Assembly: GCA_963920705.1 (NCBI GenBank)
Contig: OY987236.1
Coordinates: 10,526,190 to 10,590,189, forward strand
Direction: 5' to 3'
Source: Odiellus spinosus
Lineage: Eukaryota > Arthropoda > Arachnida > Opiliones > Phalangiidae
DNA length: 64,000 nucleotides
The number at the start of each line of letters is the position of its first letter. Position 1 is the stretch's first letter. Below the pieces are notes generated by a model. That model was not told where the DNA came from. It saw nothing but the letters and a program-made list of their open reading frames with translations, and did no database searches. A program made the position numbers and the translations under genes. This document shows positions 1 to 13,664 of this stretch, one piece after another.

Positions 1-239
1 AATGAATCATCACATTATGTCGGGCTTCATTCTCCGTTTAAGTTAAGAGTTCCTTCATCCTACTCTATTATTTAGTTTCCTTTATAAAGCTAGGCTATAT
101 GTCTTAATTTATATTTGATTAAAACTACCAACAACTGCTTACAAATGGGAAACCACGAGCCCGTTTTACAAAATAAACTTGAAAAAAATATGAATCTGAA
201 AAATTTGAAATGTTACTCGATCGGTTCAAATATAATAGC

Positions 240-461
240 AAAAGTCTACCACTTTATTTCATAAAAGTAAACAACGCCCCGTAGCTTAATACTATCAGCA
301 AAGGTCTTTGGAGAAATTTCCAGGAAGAGTCCAAATCACTCGAGCCAGACAGGGGTGATGACTTTTTTGGCTAGTCTTAAGTGATGTGCTAGTACGTTTA
401 ATTGGACCTTTACTGATGGTACTTAGCTACGGGGTGTTGTTTACTTTTATGGACTTTTGAT
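240..461. mobile_element. MITE family A, short copy
   Basis: Terminal inverted repeats: AAAAGTCTACCACTTTAT and CATAAAAGTAAACAACGCCC at the left, mirrored by GGGTGTTGTTTACTTTTATG and GACTTTTG at the right. Internally deleted relative to the copies at 4355, 21310 and 61583. Non-autonomous; no coding capacity. Confidence 0.85.
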
Positions 462-1070
462 ACCATATATATTATTGACTTATTTACATAAATGAGTCCC
501 GCTCGAAACTTTACTCGACCTATACATACATTTATTATAATAATATTGGGGAAAGGATAAAATATCTTCTAAAGCTTTGTTTGTAGTCGATAAAACATTT
601 TAACTATATCCCACTTATATTGAAACAATACAACTATAGTTGACTAAACTCGAGTTGACGTGTTCCCTAACAATTAAACCTGTTTATGTTCTGGTTTAAA
701 TTTTAACCAGTAATACCCGTTTTCAGACCACGGCTAATTACGCCTCGTTTGAAGAGAGTATTACACTAGGCCTTCAAGATTTGTTTCAAATTAGTTTACC
801 AGAAGCTTGTCGGCTTTGATTTCGTCCATCGGTTTAGATGCAACAAGAACAAAACGTAACATTGGCGTAGTCCTTAAATCCCAGCCTTTCATTTTATCAT
901 TATTGCTTCAAAACCAATAGACATACGAAAATATCAAATTCCGTCACTAAGGTTGCCGGTGGAAAACACAGAATTATTAATAATACGTGGAAGTTACTGT
1001 TTTGGGCAAAACCTTGATAAATTATTAGAGAGGCAATTTTGTCAAGGGAGGAAACGGGGGGGGCAGAGTG

Positions 1071-1078
1071 TATAAAGG
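1071..1078 (+). promoter_or_regulatory. TATA-box-like motif
   Basis: TATAAAGG after a G-rich tract (1054-1063). Good match to a core promoter TATA box, but no linked exon was recognised, so this may be chance. Confidence 0.15.
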
Positions 1079-1324
1079 GGCTTCAGCGATTGGTAAGGCA
1101 ATTTCCGAAATGACTTTCCGGTGCGTCCCGTGGGACACTCACAGTCGCTGTAGATCCCCGAGACATCTCTGACTCAATCCTCCCTCCTTTTAAGCCTATA
1201 CTCTGATGTCTTACGTTATAGTTAGAGTCATAGACCAATAAACCACTAAGGGATAGGCAATCTTCCGTATCGAACATGCAAAGACAGATGATCCAAGACC
1301 TCCATCAGCGAATGAGCATATCCA

Positions 1325-1570
1325 AGAATTTTTTTAATAAAAAATTCCCGGCAATACGTCGTCATTATGGTCGCGTGGCTATTGTAGAGCCTACAGTTGA
1401 CTCTCGCGCGTTCTGGCACAAGTGATAAGGTCGCTTTCGCGCGTTCTGGCACAAGTGATAAGGTCGCTTTCGCGCGTTCTTTTTCGTAAAAGTACTTAAT
1501 CCAGAAATTTATACCTTTCTCATTAAAATTGTCGTTAATTACGATCCAGAAATAAACTACCTTCTTTTAG
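1325..1570. mobile_element. MITE family C fragment with internal duplication
   Basis: Contains ATACGTCGTCATTATGGTCG, ATTGTAGAGCCTACAGTTGA and GATAAGGTCGCTTTCGCG as in the copy at 22678. A 33-bp segment is duplicated in tandem (1406-1438 and 1439-1471, with a further 9 bp). Confidence 0.82.
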
Positions 1571-3034
1571 TCATTTAATATTCATTGTCCTTGGAAATAA
1601 TTTGTCTAAGACTATATATAGAGATAGAGATATGATTTTTGCGAGTGTTGATATAAATGAACAGTGACGTACCCATCCAACCCTACATCTTACCCACATT
1701 TCGCCCAATACTCCGCGATGGATTCGAAAATCGCATTTCATATGTTTAGGGTATTATAGATTCATGACGTGGCCTTGCTTAAAAATAGATGACAGTAATG
1801 TAGAAAGGTTGAGGCGGATTAATACACAATATTACACCTCATAAAAAAGAAGTAGTCCTTGTAAACTCGTCGGAAACTATATTGTTTATTGTAGAGGGAT
1901 ACGAATTTATGTCTTGTTTATTAGAATTACAAATTTAAAATGCATATTCACAAAATTTATTATAATTTATTAACAAGAACACTTTGCATGAACTACTTTT
2001 TTTCCCTTAGGTATTAAAGAAATAGGTTTACAAAAAAATTTAAATAAAAAAGTACATTAAACGGGGATATGTCGTAATAAAAATATGTCTTACTGAGGAT
2101 ATGTAGTAATTGGGTTATTTTAAAAAAGCTGCCTCTGTTTCGGGTACAGCTGTTTAGGGGTACACCCCGATTTGACGTACACGCCATCAAAAAGAAATTA
2201 AACTAAGGTTTGACCATATTCGTGATATATAAAGACCTAAAAATAGTTTCGTTTGACTAAGCGATACGCAAAAAGGGAGTCAAATTGTAGTATATTCTAA
2301 TTAGATAAGAGTTGGAAAATACTACTTTTTTCCTATAATTATTTAACATTATGTATCAATCCACCTTAACTACTCTCTTTTCTCCGTACTTATCTTGAAT
2401 AGAATTTTATTCACTACTACTTTTCTTCAATGATAAATTAATATAACGTATCACTCCGCTATAGCGTGTGTATTTGTATCATATACGATCTTTCGCGACC
2501 CAGGCGGAACATAATTGGAAAAAGAGGAGTCCATATTTAATCCAATTTTAGCTCGCTGCAAAAATTAGGACTGTAGGAAACACTCATTACTAAGTTATCA
2601 AATTATGATCCCTGTCATCCTGAATTTCGTATTATTACGGTTTCATAGTGAGATTGCAACGCGTTGGAAAAAAAGCTATCTAATTCATTTTATATCTATC
2701 CTTAAATCCACTCTTGGAATGGATATATATTACTAAATAAAAACGGTTTTAAATTGGGAATTATAGTCCATTTCAAGGTTGCATCTGAACTGAGGATAAA
2801 AAGAAGGATGGGTGTATAATTTTGCGTGTATTGCGTATTCAATATGGAAACGACTAGAGAATTGGATCACCCCCAAATTTCAGTATATATAAACTTAGGC
2901 AACCCTCTCTAAGTTAAATTGAGAATCAAACAAAAGAAGAAATTAATTTTATATCATCAAAATAAGCCTAATACTCTAATAAATAGAGATACAAAATATT
3001 TATCTTGAAAAATTGATTAGTTTACTGAAAGTAC

Positions 3035-3193
3035 GCTTAACAAGGATCTATGGAAAGTTCGATATCTAGAAGTTAAACAGTCTCCGGCCTATCACATTAC
3101 AAGTTAGAAGATCGCTTTATTCTGATTTCAATAATTAGACTATTCAAACTAGGCTTGAGAGATTTCACAATCCTACATGGATCCTTGTTAAGC
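3035..3193. mobile_element. Short TIR element
   Basis: GCTTAACAAGGATC at 3035 is the exact complement of GATCCTTGTTAAGC ending at 3193. About 159 bp, no coding capacity, no second copy seen here. Confidence 0.75.
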
Positions 3194-4256
3194 CTAATAT
3201 ACTACGTTAAAAGTTTATTTATAGCTTAAAATTGGTTTAATTTTGATTACTTGAGAGTTAGGCCTATTTTAAAACTAAGGAATTGATAGAAAAATCACTT
3301 GCCGGACTTTATTCTACCTTTAAGTAATTTTATTTAATTATTGTAGACGTAAAGGGAAAAACCATACCAAAATAATTTGAATTTATGATACAAATAATTT
3401 TATATTTAGTTTTCAGTGCGTATTAAGCTAAAATAACACTCTATCTGAAGGATTCAAACTTTAGTTTAGAGATAAAAGGAGCATATATACGTTTTTGCTG
3501 TCAATTCAGGGTGAAACAGATACCCTATTATGTTAAATAAACCTCAAAATATAGCAGATTCAAAGTAATTCATCTTGCCTAGCTCTAACAGTGCTCTTAT
3601 ATTCAATATAATTTTTACTTTTACTAGCTTTCTCGCTTACTGTAAATCTGAGTTGACATAGATTATAATAAAGATCAGTCAGAGTTTTCATAAGGTACGA
3701 AATTAAATATACGGTACGATTTACATTCTTTGAGACAACAAGAAGGGAACGAACGTAGTATCGATACGTTCTGCAATTAAGGAATGGAACAGAGTAATTT
3801 ATGCCCTAGCTGTAATTCACTGGAGCGATGCAGATGAAGAGTAAGAGAGAGATAGAGGAAGTTGGGATATGGTTATAGTAAGAGCTCTGGAAACAGAGGA
3901 AGGATGGAAATGATTCAGTTTTATCTCTTTTTTTGCCTCCTTTTGTTCGAGAAAAAGGGCGAAAAATGCAGACAGACCGGGAGGCGCCAGAGTCGCCGCA
4001 ATGCTCCTCCAAATCAAATCAAAATTACATTTTAAACTTAGACCTATATTTTACGATGGAAATGGGGACTCAAAAGATACGACTATAATTGTATTATTTT
4101 TAAAGAGAAGACGAAAAAGAATATATCCAAAAATAATAATAAAAATAAGTACAAGCTTTAAAAAAAAAATTATATTCAAAATTAGGGATATTTTTTATCT
4201 GATAGCAGTCCTGAACCTTTGGAGAAACCAGAGTAGTAGCCAGGGTAACCGAATAT

Positions 4257-4289
<33 letters not shown>

Positions 4290-4354
4290 CACTCCCGTCT
4301 TTATTGTCAATTGAAGAGAGAGCCAATAAGATGTTTAGTTTTGCTACAGGTTGA

Positions 4355-4718
4355 GGAGTTTTATTCCATAAAAGTAAACAATGCCCCGTAGCTGAATACT
4401 ATCAGCAAAGGTCCAGGTAAACGTACTAGCCCATCACTTAAAACTAACCAACAAAGTCATCACCTATGTCTGGCTCGAGCGATTTGGACTCTTCCTCGAT
4501 ATTTTGAGTCGGGAGAGAGGGACGGAATTTAGGCGGGCCGCGCTTGTCTATATTGTCTTCCCTCCCAACTAAGAAATTTCTCCAAAGAGTGGCGCTTCCA
4601 ATTACACTATTTACACCGTCTGCGGGCGCTAGAGTGTCTCAAATCTGTCGGTACATTAACCTAGACCTTTCCTGAAAGTATTAAGCTACTTTTATGGAAT
4701 AAAGTGGTAGACTTTTGG
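4355..4718. mobile_element. MITE family A, near full-length copy
   Basis: Begins TTTTATTCCATAAAAGTAAA and ends TTTATGGAATAAAGTGGTAG ACTTTTGG, a long inverted repeat. The interior shares TCATCACCTATGTCTGGCTC and TTTTGAGTCGGGAGAGAGGG with the copies at 21310 and 61583. Confidence 0.88.
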
Positions 4719-5514
4719 TCGGAATAAATATAAAGGCATAAGTCAAATATTATTTCTATATTTATACATTAATGCTTGCAGTTAGTAATGAAATAATTAA
4801 ATTATAAATTCATTAATTACGAAGTCTTTAACCCTTTGAATTCGTCATAAACCTTGCGGAACAAAATATTTTCTCGCGCTTTCAAATGTTTCGTCATTCT
4901 TTCCGTAAATTAACTGTTAAGATTCTCGCTTTACGTTCGTACGTAAAATTAAATCTTTTAAACTTTAAATCTTATCTTAGGATCCCTCGTATATTTAGAA
5001 AAGAGGGGTACTCGGATAACGCTATTAAAGAAAACCACATTGTTTCCAGAAAAGACGCGTTATAGAGACGAAATACTGGCAGTATAAATTTCATTCTACT
5101 TTCTCTCTAAGGATATTTGGATGGATGCTCGTGAAGGCAAAGAGATAGAGAGATGAGAGTTTTGAAAACTGTAGAGGACGGGAGGAGGAGGGAAGTTACG
5201 TGTAATGGCGTATTAAGAATTGACGAGGCTCCGGAGAGAGATAGAGAGAGAGAAAGAGGATGGAGGATAGAAAGAGCGAATCTCTAATCGGATTAAAACT
5301 GTTTGGAGGCGAACACTCGGCCGATCTCGTTAACAGCCTATCGCTGACGCCACGACCTATCCTCCTCCCGTTCCTTACCTCCTGTTTCACTGTCTATATA
5401 TATTTATTTATATAACCCCAATATTTAAAGGGAAAATAAAAAAGGTTTTATATTATGATAGTAACTAATATTATCAAACATTTACTATCCTGTTCGTACG
5501 CGCGTACGTCCGTA

Positions 5515-5645
5515 ACTTTTACCAGAATATTCTAGAAGGTTTCAGAACGGTCTGGAAAAGTCTCGATAGGTCTCGAAAGGTCTAGAAAGGTCTAGAAAAT
5601 TCTGGACAAAATCTATAAAAATCTAGAAAATTATAGAAAACACCT
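5515..5645. repeat. Degenerate ~11-bp tandem repeat (GGTCTAGAAAA-like)
   Basis: About ten imperfect units of the kind GGTCTAGAAA / GGTCTCGAAA / TTCTGGAC-. The repeated TTCTAGAA core resembles paired heat-shock-element half-sites, but the spacing is loose. Confidence 0.6.
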
Positions 5646-6239
5646 GTGATTTTTCACGGGTTTTTGTTAGCAAGTATATAAATTATAAACAAGATATATA
5701 TGCCATTAAGCTGATTTGTGATTTCCCATATTAAATGTCACTATGCCAACATGCACATACAATGTGGGGGGAGTAGTATATGCAGACAACGTGAAAGCAA
5801 TATAATTAAAGCATCAGCATTTTCGCACAATTAAATTTAATTAAAAAGGGACTTTTTTACTATTGATTAAGATGTAAATTTAATTTTTTAAACAAGACGT
5901 ACAATAATTCAATTTTTTTAAAATACGTTCCTTGAGCCGATATGTTCTACCCTGCACCCTAGTGACTTTTTCATCACTCATACCCGTATTATGACACCAA
6001 TATACTTTCATTCATAACAAACCCTTCACAAACCAAGCTTTAGTTTGACCATATACTTTCAAAAGTTAATGTAAACTCAACTTGAAAAAAAAATAACATA
6101 TATAATCGTGTCAAAGTTACATTAGAGGATATAACAGCTATCGGATATTAGAAATTTTTCTACGGTCTATATAACGCGATAGATTTGTCCTGGGTAAGAA
6201 TTGGGGGGAGGAGTGTCCTAACCTTTAGACTATAATATA

Positions 6240-6530
6240 ACAATTCTTTTGCAACGTTCCGATCCGTTCGTCACCATAGCAACACCCAAAAGCTTCTACT
6301 ATAATAAACTTCTGCATCAACGGCCATCACACTCTTCACCACCGACTTATTCCCCCAATACCCCGCACCACCAGCGCACCCCTCTCAATATATAACCTTC
6401 TTTTTCGAGTATGTGTACCGCTGGGCTAGCTCGCGAACTTGACTTCCGGTTCCGGTAAAACTCTGTTGACAATCGCACTCCCTGGGATCATCTTCTAGCC
6501 GTACAAAGTAGACATTCGAGTGATTGTGTA
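6240..6530. promoter_or_regulatory. Promoter-like cluster: X-box, TATA-like and ETS motifs
   Basis: GTCACCATAGCAAC at 6270-6283 is an RFX X-box. A TATA-like ATATATAA lies near 6390, and ACTTCCGGT near 6441-6449 is a perfect ETS site on the minus strand. The segment is GC-richer than its surroundings. I found no convincing coding exon next to it on either strand. Motif evidence only. Confidence 0.3.
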
Positions 6531-8542
6531 AAATTTAAGGGAAGTTGGTTCAAGGATTTAATTTGAACCAAGATTTAATTTAGTTTTAATTCAGAGAGAA
6601 TTTGTATACTTAGAAAGTTAATTAAACTTCCGTCTGATTGAACAAAGTTTTATCAGACTGGTCAAATGCTTGCTGCCAAAAAACCCACTTCACACTTAAA
6701 GTTATAAGGTGTGATAATGAAAATTTTAAGTCATTGATAAAATTTAACATAATATACCGTCGTTAATTTATTTTTAAGTAAACGTTAGCCCTTGATTAGG
6801 CTAGTGATTTTATTTAAAAATATTAAGAAATGTAACGTTTTACACAAATGATAGAAACCAAGCATCAATTTTGCTAGCAACTATACGCAAATAACTTGTT
6901 ATATATTTGTATTAATTTCAAAAACTCTGAGAAGGCTCATTTCAGGCCTAAAATTGATTTATTTAAAAGTTTTTGTATAGTCTTATAATTTCCTTTTTAA
7001 AAATTTAGCTTACGGTCCATCAGAGGGCGAGCCTGATCAGTACTCCTGATCAAGCTTAGCTCGTTTTAAAATATAATCCATAATTGCACGGATGCGCCAT
7101 ATCCGAAGGATCGTGTTTAGCGCATTATTAGAAATAAACTTATAAATTTCAATTATGACAATCAAAACTTCTGTATCAATTTTTTTTTCATCAAAAATTA
7201 AAGCCACTTGTTTCATTATCATTCTTTTTCCGAATAGAATTTACGACCATTCAATAAAAATTAACATTATCACTCGCCTCACCTATTTTCAGACTTCAGC
7301 AAAAATACTAGGTCGTAGGGGATTTAGACCCTCCCACAATGCTCTCCTCATTTTATCTTATTGCTCCGCGCGACTATCTTTAAAAGCACCGTGAAAGGTA
7401 CAGTTCCCAGCCCCCTGGGAAACAGAAATTGAGAATTTTCGAGTGCTTGGAAGAGAGAGTTTCAAGATTTCTCTCTCCCAGTTTTCTACGGAGCGAGAGA
7501 CATCCCCTTCAGGGGGGATCAAAGCTTCCAAGCGGAGAAGATTCTATTTGGAGCTTTTCTCTATCAGCTTCTCTCTTCCCGCGTATTTATCTCCCTTTCT
7601 CTTCGCTTTCTGATTGGTTACTTGAATCTGCACCGAAACTCTAATATAAATTTTAGCGAGTCGGCGCGATAAATAGACTATAGTCTTTGTCTCGGAAAAA
7701 TAGATAGCTTTTACTTCCTCTTGGGACCATAATGTATGCAAAATAATTAAAAATTCAGTTGTGAAGGATAGTAAAATATTTAAATTGTTTCTTGGAGTTG
7801 CTGAATAATATTGATAGACTTCCAAAACTTCATAATTAACAGTAACAGAAACTCATTACCAACTTTAAATTGGTTTGTACAGAAGTAAGAGAAGCGTGTC
7901 TCTGTAATATCTCATTCGTGCTTTAACCCGCGTATAACCTTCTTCAGACGCCCCTAATTTGGCGTATTAATATTTTTAACCGAGCTTTTACGATGTGATT
8001 CAAATTATTTCAGTCGCCCTTACTATAATATCAAAGCCAATCAAATCTACATTAGACTCTGTTGGCACACCTTTATATTCATAAACTCTATACGAAGAAA
8101 AACCTGATATTTGATTTCGATCTCTAGAGACAGAGTGTCTGCCAAAGGAGAAATATGTCGTAATGAAAAATATTTCACACATACTTAGACAAACAAACTT
8201 AAAATGCGTCTGCAATTCGGCTAAAAGGAATACACACAGAATGAGTCTGTACATATATTTGCAAATGGGAATAAATTTACATCTACAGTCAAGGCTTTTC
8301 CCTTCATTGCTCCTAGTTTTAACTTGTAGTTACGCAAAACTAGTCTTGAGTAACTATAGAGTTCATGCTTTGTCTGCTGCCATGATTTCTGATAGATTGA
8401 ACCATGGGGAATTCAAATATGAAGATTAATTAATGTTTTTTCAATTTTCAATTTTTCATCATTAAAATCCCATTTATCATGTCAAGATTATTTTGATTTT
8501 AGGTTCGGTTCGGTATCTTGACTTGAAAAACAATTCTATGGG

Positions 8543-8903
8543 AGTGTTTTTTTTATCGATTTCTTATCGTTTAAATAGTACTAATCCAAAAATAAAAAAT
8601 ATTACAAGCCATTATTAAACTAGAAATCAATTTAAACGTTACCATTAAAATAGGCTTAACTGGATTCAGGGAGATATCATGGACTAGCGACCAATGATAT
8701 TGATCATGGAGATCCTGAATTCCCCATATAAGAGCAATCAATCAATGTCATTGGTCGCTAGTCCTTTTAAGGGGAGTTCAGGTGATCTCCATGAATCCCG
8801 CTAAGCCTATTTTGCTGGCAAGTTTTCACATTTTTTTTCATTGTTGGATTAGGCCTATTTAAACGATAAGGAATCGATAAAAAAACCACTGATTTTTAAG
8901 AAA
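8543..8903. mobile_element. MITE family B, near full-length copy
   Basis: Long inverted repeat. The arms carry TTATCGTTTAAATAG, AACTAGAAATCAATTTAAA and AAAATAGGCTTA on the left, and TAAGCCTATTTTGCTGGCAA and AACGATAAGGAATCGATAAA on the right. The centre is itself palindromic (GGACTAGCGACCAATGA and TCATTGGTCGCTAGTCC). Confidence 0.88.
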
Positions 8904-11109
8904 AGAAATTGAAACTTTACAAAAATATCTTTTTTTAATCTTGCAGTGGCTTTAAAATTTTCACCAGACATATTTGAACTCACCTTCATGGGTGTATCTA
9001 TCAAAAACCACTGTACGGGACATTTGAAGTAAAAATCCTTAGTAATAGGGTAATAAATAGCTTGAAATCGCCTTTACAGAACTAATTTCTTGACCACCTA
9101 CCAAATTTCTGTTTGAAATTCTCAAATTACCGCGACTATCTCTTTAAGGAAGCGAGTTAGGCTTAACCACTCTATTACATAAAAACCGTCAGTTACGTCA
9201 CGCCCACGCGATATTGACCTAAAAGGGAAGTAATAAAGCTAATCCCTTTTGAGGGAAGGTGGAGGAGTAGGGGGAAAAATACTATATATCCATCTATTCC
9301 CTCTCTGCACGATGACAAGTATAGTCCCTATGGTTTTTGAATAGGGTTGAGGTATTGCGGGGGAGATTCCCCCCAAAGTTTGAGCCCGTGGGACGACACG
9401 TAAAAGGTATTTTCAGTCTCAGATTAAACTACATTCCAAGCCTAGCTTCAATCAGAATTCAATTCTTTCGAAAATGCACGGTTCTTGCCTTTGAACGAGG
9501 CGTAATTTAAGCTTGAAATATATTTTAGATCGCGGGGGATTTTCAAAATCCCTTTTCGCTACATTATATGGGCGGGTTCTTGTCTCGGTCTCGCCTGATT
9601 TACATTTTCGACTTATCTTACGCCATTTTGTAAATCCCATAATCCTCTAGGCCTTTTTTTTTTTACTCCACGTACGTCTAAACTACGAAAGCTTCTGTCT
9701 TGCTTGACGCGACGTCATACGAAAGCATCGACCGTGAAAAAAAAATTTAATTTATTAAAGATGTTTATATATTTAAAATATAGGAAACAGTTTCTAAATG
9801 ATTAGAGATTATAAAAATAAAAGAGGAAGAGATAGACATTATAATCTATGCAATTGTAATAAGAGTCTTGACTAAAAAGTGGAAAATTTCCGTAACTTGA
9901 CTAAAGTTCAAATAGGTAAATTATCAGGGTAATATGGTAATTTATGGTTTCTTCTTGTAAAATTACCAAGATAGTAATTTCTAAATTAAATCTTTTTGTA
10001 TTAGATGTGAACAAATTGTTAAAAAAGGTCAAAGGTTAACGTTTTAAATCGTCTACAAGTCATATGACGTCGTTATAATGACATTGTTAATGTAATTTTT
10101 CTTGTCAGAGTCACTGCCCTGTCAATGCAAACTCAAATGGTCAAGCATATCATGAAATAAGAATTTTGAATCATTTGAAAGAGGAATTTGCGTTTAAAAT
10201 CACCAAAATTCAAATTATTTTTGTGGATATCGGTAATGTCTGGTGACCAGGCTTTGCGAAATAAAAATTAATATTAGAGACACTTTAAAATTCTGGGACT
10301 TGATAGGCCTACAGGTTTCATATATTATTTTTGTAAGGGATAGATAGATAGATTTGCTTCCGGCAAATACTGACGAGAAAACCTTTACTACTTGCTTCCA
10401 TGAAAATAATTAATAATAAAATTAAATATAATAAGGCTTAGAGACTTAGTGGAATATTTACCACAAAAAAAAAAGGGTTTTCTATTGAAATACTATCTCA
10501 GCAAGAGTGGATAAAGTCGAACATCTGAGATATATTTATGTAATAAACTATAATTAGGGTTAATATTTTTTATATTTATAATTAAATTATAATAAGTTTC
10601 GCGAGTAACCAATAGCAACCATATTAAGGCCAAGATAACAAAAAATGATAAAAAAAAACCATGATTAATGCGTAGTTAAAAGATACTTTTATAGGTGGTC
10701 GACTTTTTTGGCTCTCACGCATCGCAAAGGCTCGGTAATTTATCTCGGGCTACATGGAGTGGTCCGGATGGAGGCGCTAATGTCGCCGTTCCATCACTCT
10801 GTCCCCTTTCTATACCCTTTGTCCTTAAATTATAAAATCAGAACCAGTCTTAGGTTTCATCTCGTATACAGAGTGAGAACACTCTCTTTAACAAGGAAAT
10901 CCACTAGACTATAGTAGATGAAAGTCAATAGATTTGTACCTATTGAATTTTCCGGTTGAACTAACCTCAACATAACTGTCGCACTTAAAATATCCAGCAC
11001 GTACAAAGGTATATTCATGCAACTACAATCTTGGATTGTATAAATTATTCATGGGAAAACAGGGAAATTAGAATTCTTTTAAGCTTGTTTTCGAGAGAAA
11101 CGCCTAGAT

Positions 11110-11592
11110 GAATTATAATTTTGGTTTTATCATATTATTAAAATGTCATAATCAAAATTTTATACCTCTGGGTTGACGCGTTCTTTAAGTAACTTCAAAA
11201 TGAAAATGTCAAAAATATATAGATAATTATATTTCTGATATATGACGTACTTCTGGATGATAATTAACGATAGTTTTCGTACGAAAGGTAGTTGACTTTC
11301 TGGATTGAGTACTTTTACAAAAAACACCACACGAAAGCGACCTTATCACGTGCTAGAACGCGCGAGAATCACTGTAGGATATACAGTAGCCACGTGACAA
11401 TAGTGATGACGTAGAATTGCGGGAAATTTTTATTTTAAATTTCGAAAATGGCAATTTTAAAATATATGTATTTTTGATATTGCTTTAATTTTTTTCTATA
11501 ATTAGAAATATATTGAATCGATTTTTTTGCGATATTTCCAAAAATGCTACTTAATTTACACATGGAGTTCCTGAAAAATTCTTCACAGCTTC
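11110..11592. mobile_element. MITE family C copy
   Basis: Shares with the copies at 18448 and 22678 the tracts TTTTATCATATTATTAAAA, CTCTGGGTTGACGCGTTCTT, GAAAGCGACCTTATCACGTG, AGTGATGACGTAGAATTGCG and GGAGTTCCTGAAAAATTC. No coding capacity. Ends are partly eroded. Confidence 0.82.
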
Positions 11593-12794
11593 AATTTAAA
11601 GGAACCACAAACTCTTGAGTTTAAATTTCAAGATAAATAGAATTTGGAATAATAAAACACCGTAAAAATGGATTAAAAACATAAATTTGTCTCGAAATTA
11701 ATCAACACTGACTACAGATGGATAGCCAGAGTGGATCCAATGGTTTCCCACTATCATATAACAATACTAAGAGCGGCGGCTAAGGTTTACCAGTATCGAA
11801 AACTATGTCTGATGTCCTTAGAAGTCATTACTTCTTCCATCCATAGCACGGTTCGCTATTTTACGAGTCTGACACCGCATCTCGCAGCAAACCCAGCTAG
11901 CGTAACCCAAGTGCTATTGTATAGTGCAGAGTTAGATATAGGCCTATAGGTATAATAAAGAAAGAGCTGAAGGAAAAAAGAGAGGTCAAAATGGACCTGT
12001 TGTGTCAGCTATAGAACGAATAATGTGAAGGGTAAGGGGGTGGGAACTTTAATGTACTTTAAGAACTTAAGAAGAGAGAGTGCGCGGCTATATTTATGCG
12101 CTTTTAACGCTTGGTTAATCAACCTATACCGAGTACTTCTTTATCCTAAGCCTATGAACGAGGCATATTTCGCAACAAAGAAGTTGTTACAAGTTTCTGA
12201 GAACATTAAAGAGCAATGGTATATCAGAACCAAGAGCTTTAGGGAACTCTAGATCACGTAGGAAGATAGAACTTGTCTGTGAATGCCGAGATGTTTTTTT
12301 TTCCTTATCCTACCGTATCTATCCTACTCTCAGCTCCTCATTAGAGATCAAGTTTTACATAAATTTAATTTCAAAGACCTTATAGTATTAGATTAGTTTA
12401 TTTTATGTGAGGTTGTCATCATTTTTGGATTTTTAAATAATGTTTAAACCCCATATTTAAATTTTTACACCTGTAGATCAGAGAAAATATAACAGAGGAA
12501 TAGAAGGAGCGGTTTAAAATGGCACGAGCGAAAGGTGATCCTATTATTTCCGGTTATGACGTCAATCAGAGGTAAGCAGTGGCATCAGCCAATGAGAGAC
12601 AACCGGAACAGAGGAGATCCCTAAAATGAGGGTGAAACAAGAGGAGAGCACGTGCCATTCTAGTAATACCTGTACAAACGGAGAATCTTCTACTCCTCTG
12701 GTATATTTTCCCTGTGTGGATAGATCCGATTTTAAGAAACTTTCAAATTGAAATTCCAAAATTGTTAGATTTGATATTTTTCCCACTTGATAAT

Positions 12795-13110
12795 TTATAA
12801 TGAGTCTGGGACGTACGATAAGTACTTTATTTTTAATTGGAGTACTTAAATGAAAAAGACTGCCCTAAAGCGACCATATAACGTGCCACAACGCGTCATG
12901 GAACGACGTGGTATGGCTTAATATTTATTTAATTGTCGCCGTAATTTATTCTATGACATATGTATATATGTTTTGAATCGTTTTTTAACGATCTTTCTCA
13001 AAATGCAACTCATATTCCGTATCATTATGGAACTCAATATTACTATGAAAATAGTTTAAAAACCTGTCATTTTCGACTATTTTTATCGCTCGATTAAGAG
13101 TTCGGTAAAA
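12795..13110. mobile_element. MITE family C, diverged copy
   Basis: Recognisable by AAAGCGACCATATAACGTGC, AATCGTTTTTTAACGATCTT and TTATGGAACTC, in the family order. Ends not clear. Confidence 0.65.
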
Positions 13111-13284
13111 TAAGTAGTTTTCTTATGGTACCATTAAATATTTTATCGAATGGTTATTTTTTATTTTGTTCCGTATAGGGGGTGACGTATCCAGCTTGTC
13201 ACGGTATCTGGCGTCATTGGGCCCCACCAATGGAGAGGAGTCGTTTAGCAACGTTAGCTTTTTGCGGTAAGAACCTAACCGTAT

Positions 13285-13447
13285 AAGTTGCGTTCACATT
13301 AGACACTTTGAAACCATTTTAAAAAAGTTGAATTATAAAATTATGGAGTGACTGTAAAGATATCTTTTGCCAAAAATATTAATTATTAGATTGGTAAGTT
13401 TCTTTCTATAGAAAACGTTAATTTCAAAATGCCTAATGTGAACGTAT
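13285..13447. mobile_element. MITE family F copy
   Basis: Begins TGCGTTCACATTAGACACTT, TGAAACCATTTT and ends AATGCCTAATGTGAACGTAT, so the ends are inverted. About 160 bp. Confidence 0.8.
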
Positions 13448-13466
13448 TAGGCGTTTTCAGCGACCC

Positions 13467-13664
13467 TTAAAGGGAGAATGCAACCTACTAAATTTAAATA
13501 TTTAATTCATGGCCGAAGGACCATCGACCAATGTCGCTAGCTTATATGAATGAAGCTAAGCCTATTTTGATGGTAAGTTTTTTACTGGTAGATTAGGCCT
13601 ACTTAAACGATAAGGAATCGATAAAAAAATCACGTCTTGTTGATAGGTTGCATTCTTCCTTTAA
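13467..13664. mobile_element. MITE family B, short copy with TTAA flanks
   Basis: TTAA at 13467-13470 and again at 13661-13664 flank AGGGAGAATGCAACCTAC ... GGTTGCATTCTTCCT. The TTAA duplication suggests a piggyBac-type mechanism. It ends about 120 bp before the first visible VGLUT exon. Confidence 0.85.

Noticed and set aside
4001-4354. 117-codon plus-strand ORF
   Set aside because: Made of AT-rich codons and a T tract read as poly-Phe; no coding signature.
12511-12572. ATGGCACGAGCG... to GTAAGC as a possible first exon of the transporter
   Set aside because: Only 17 codons, no resemblance to VGLUT N-termini, in transposon-like surroundings.
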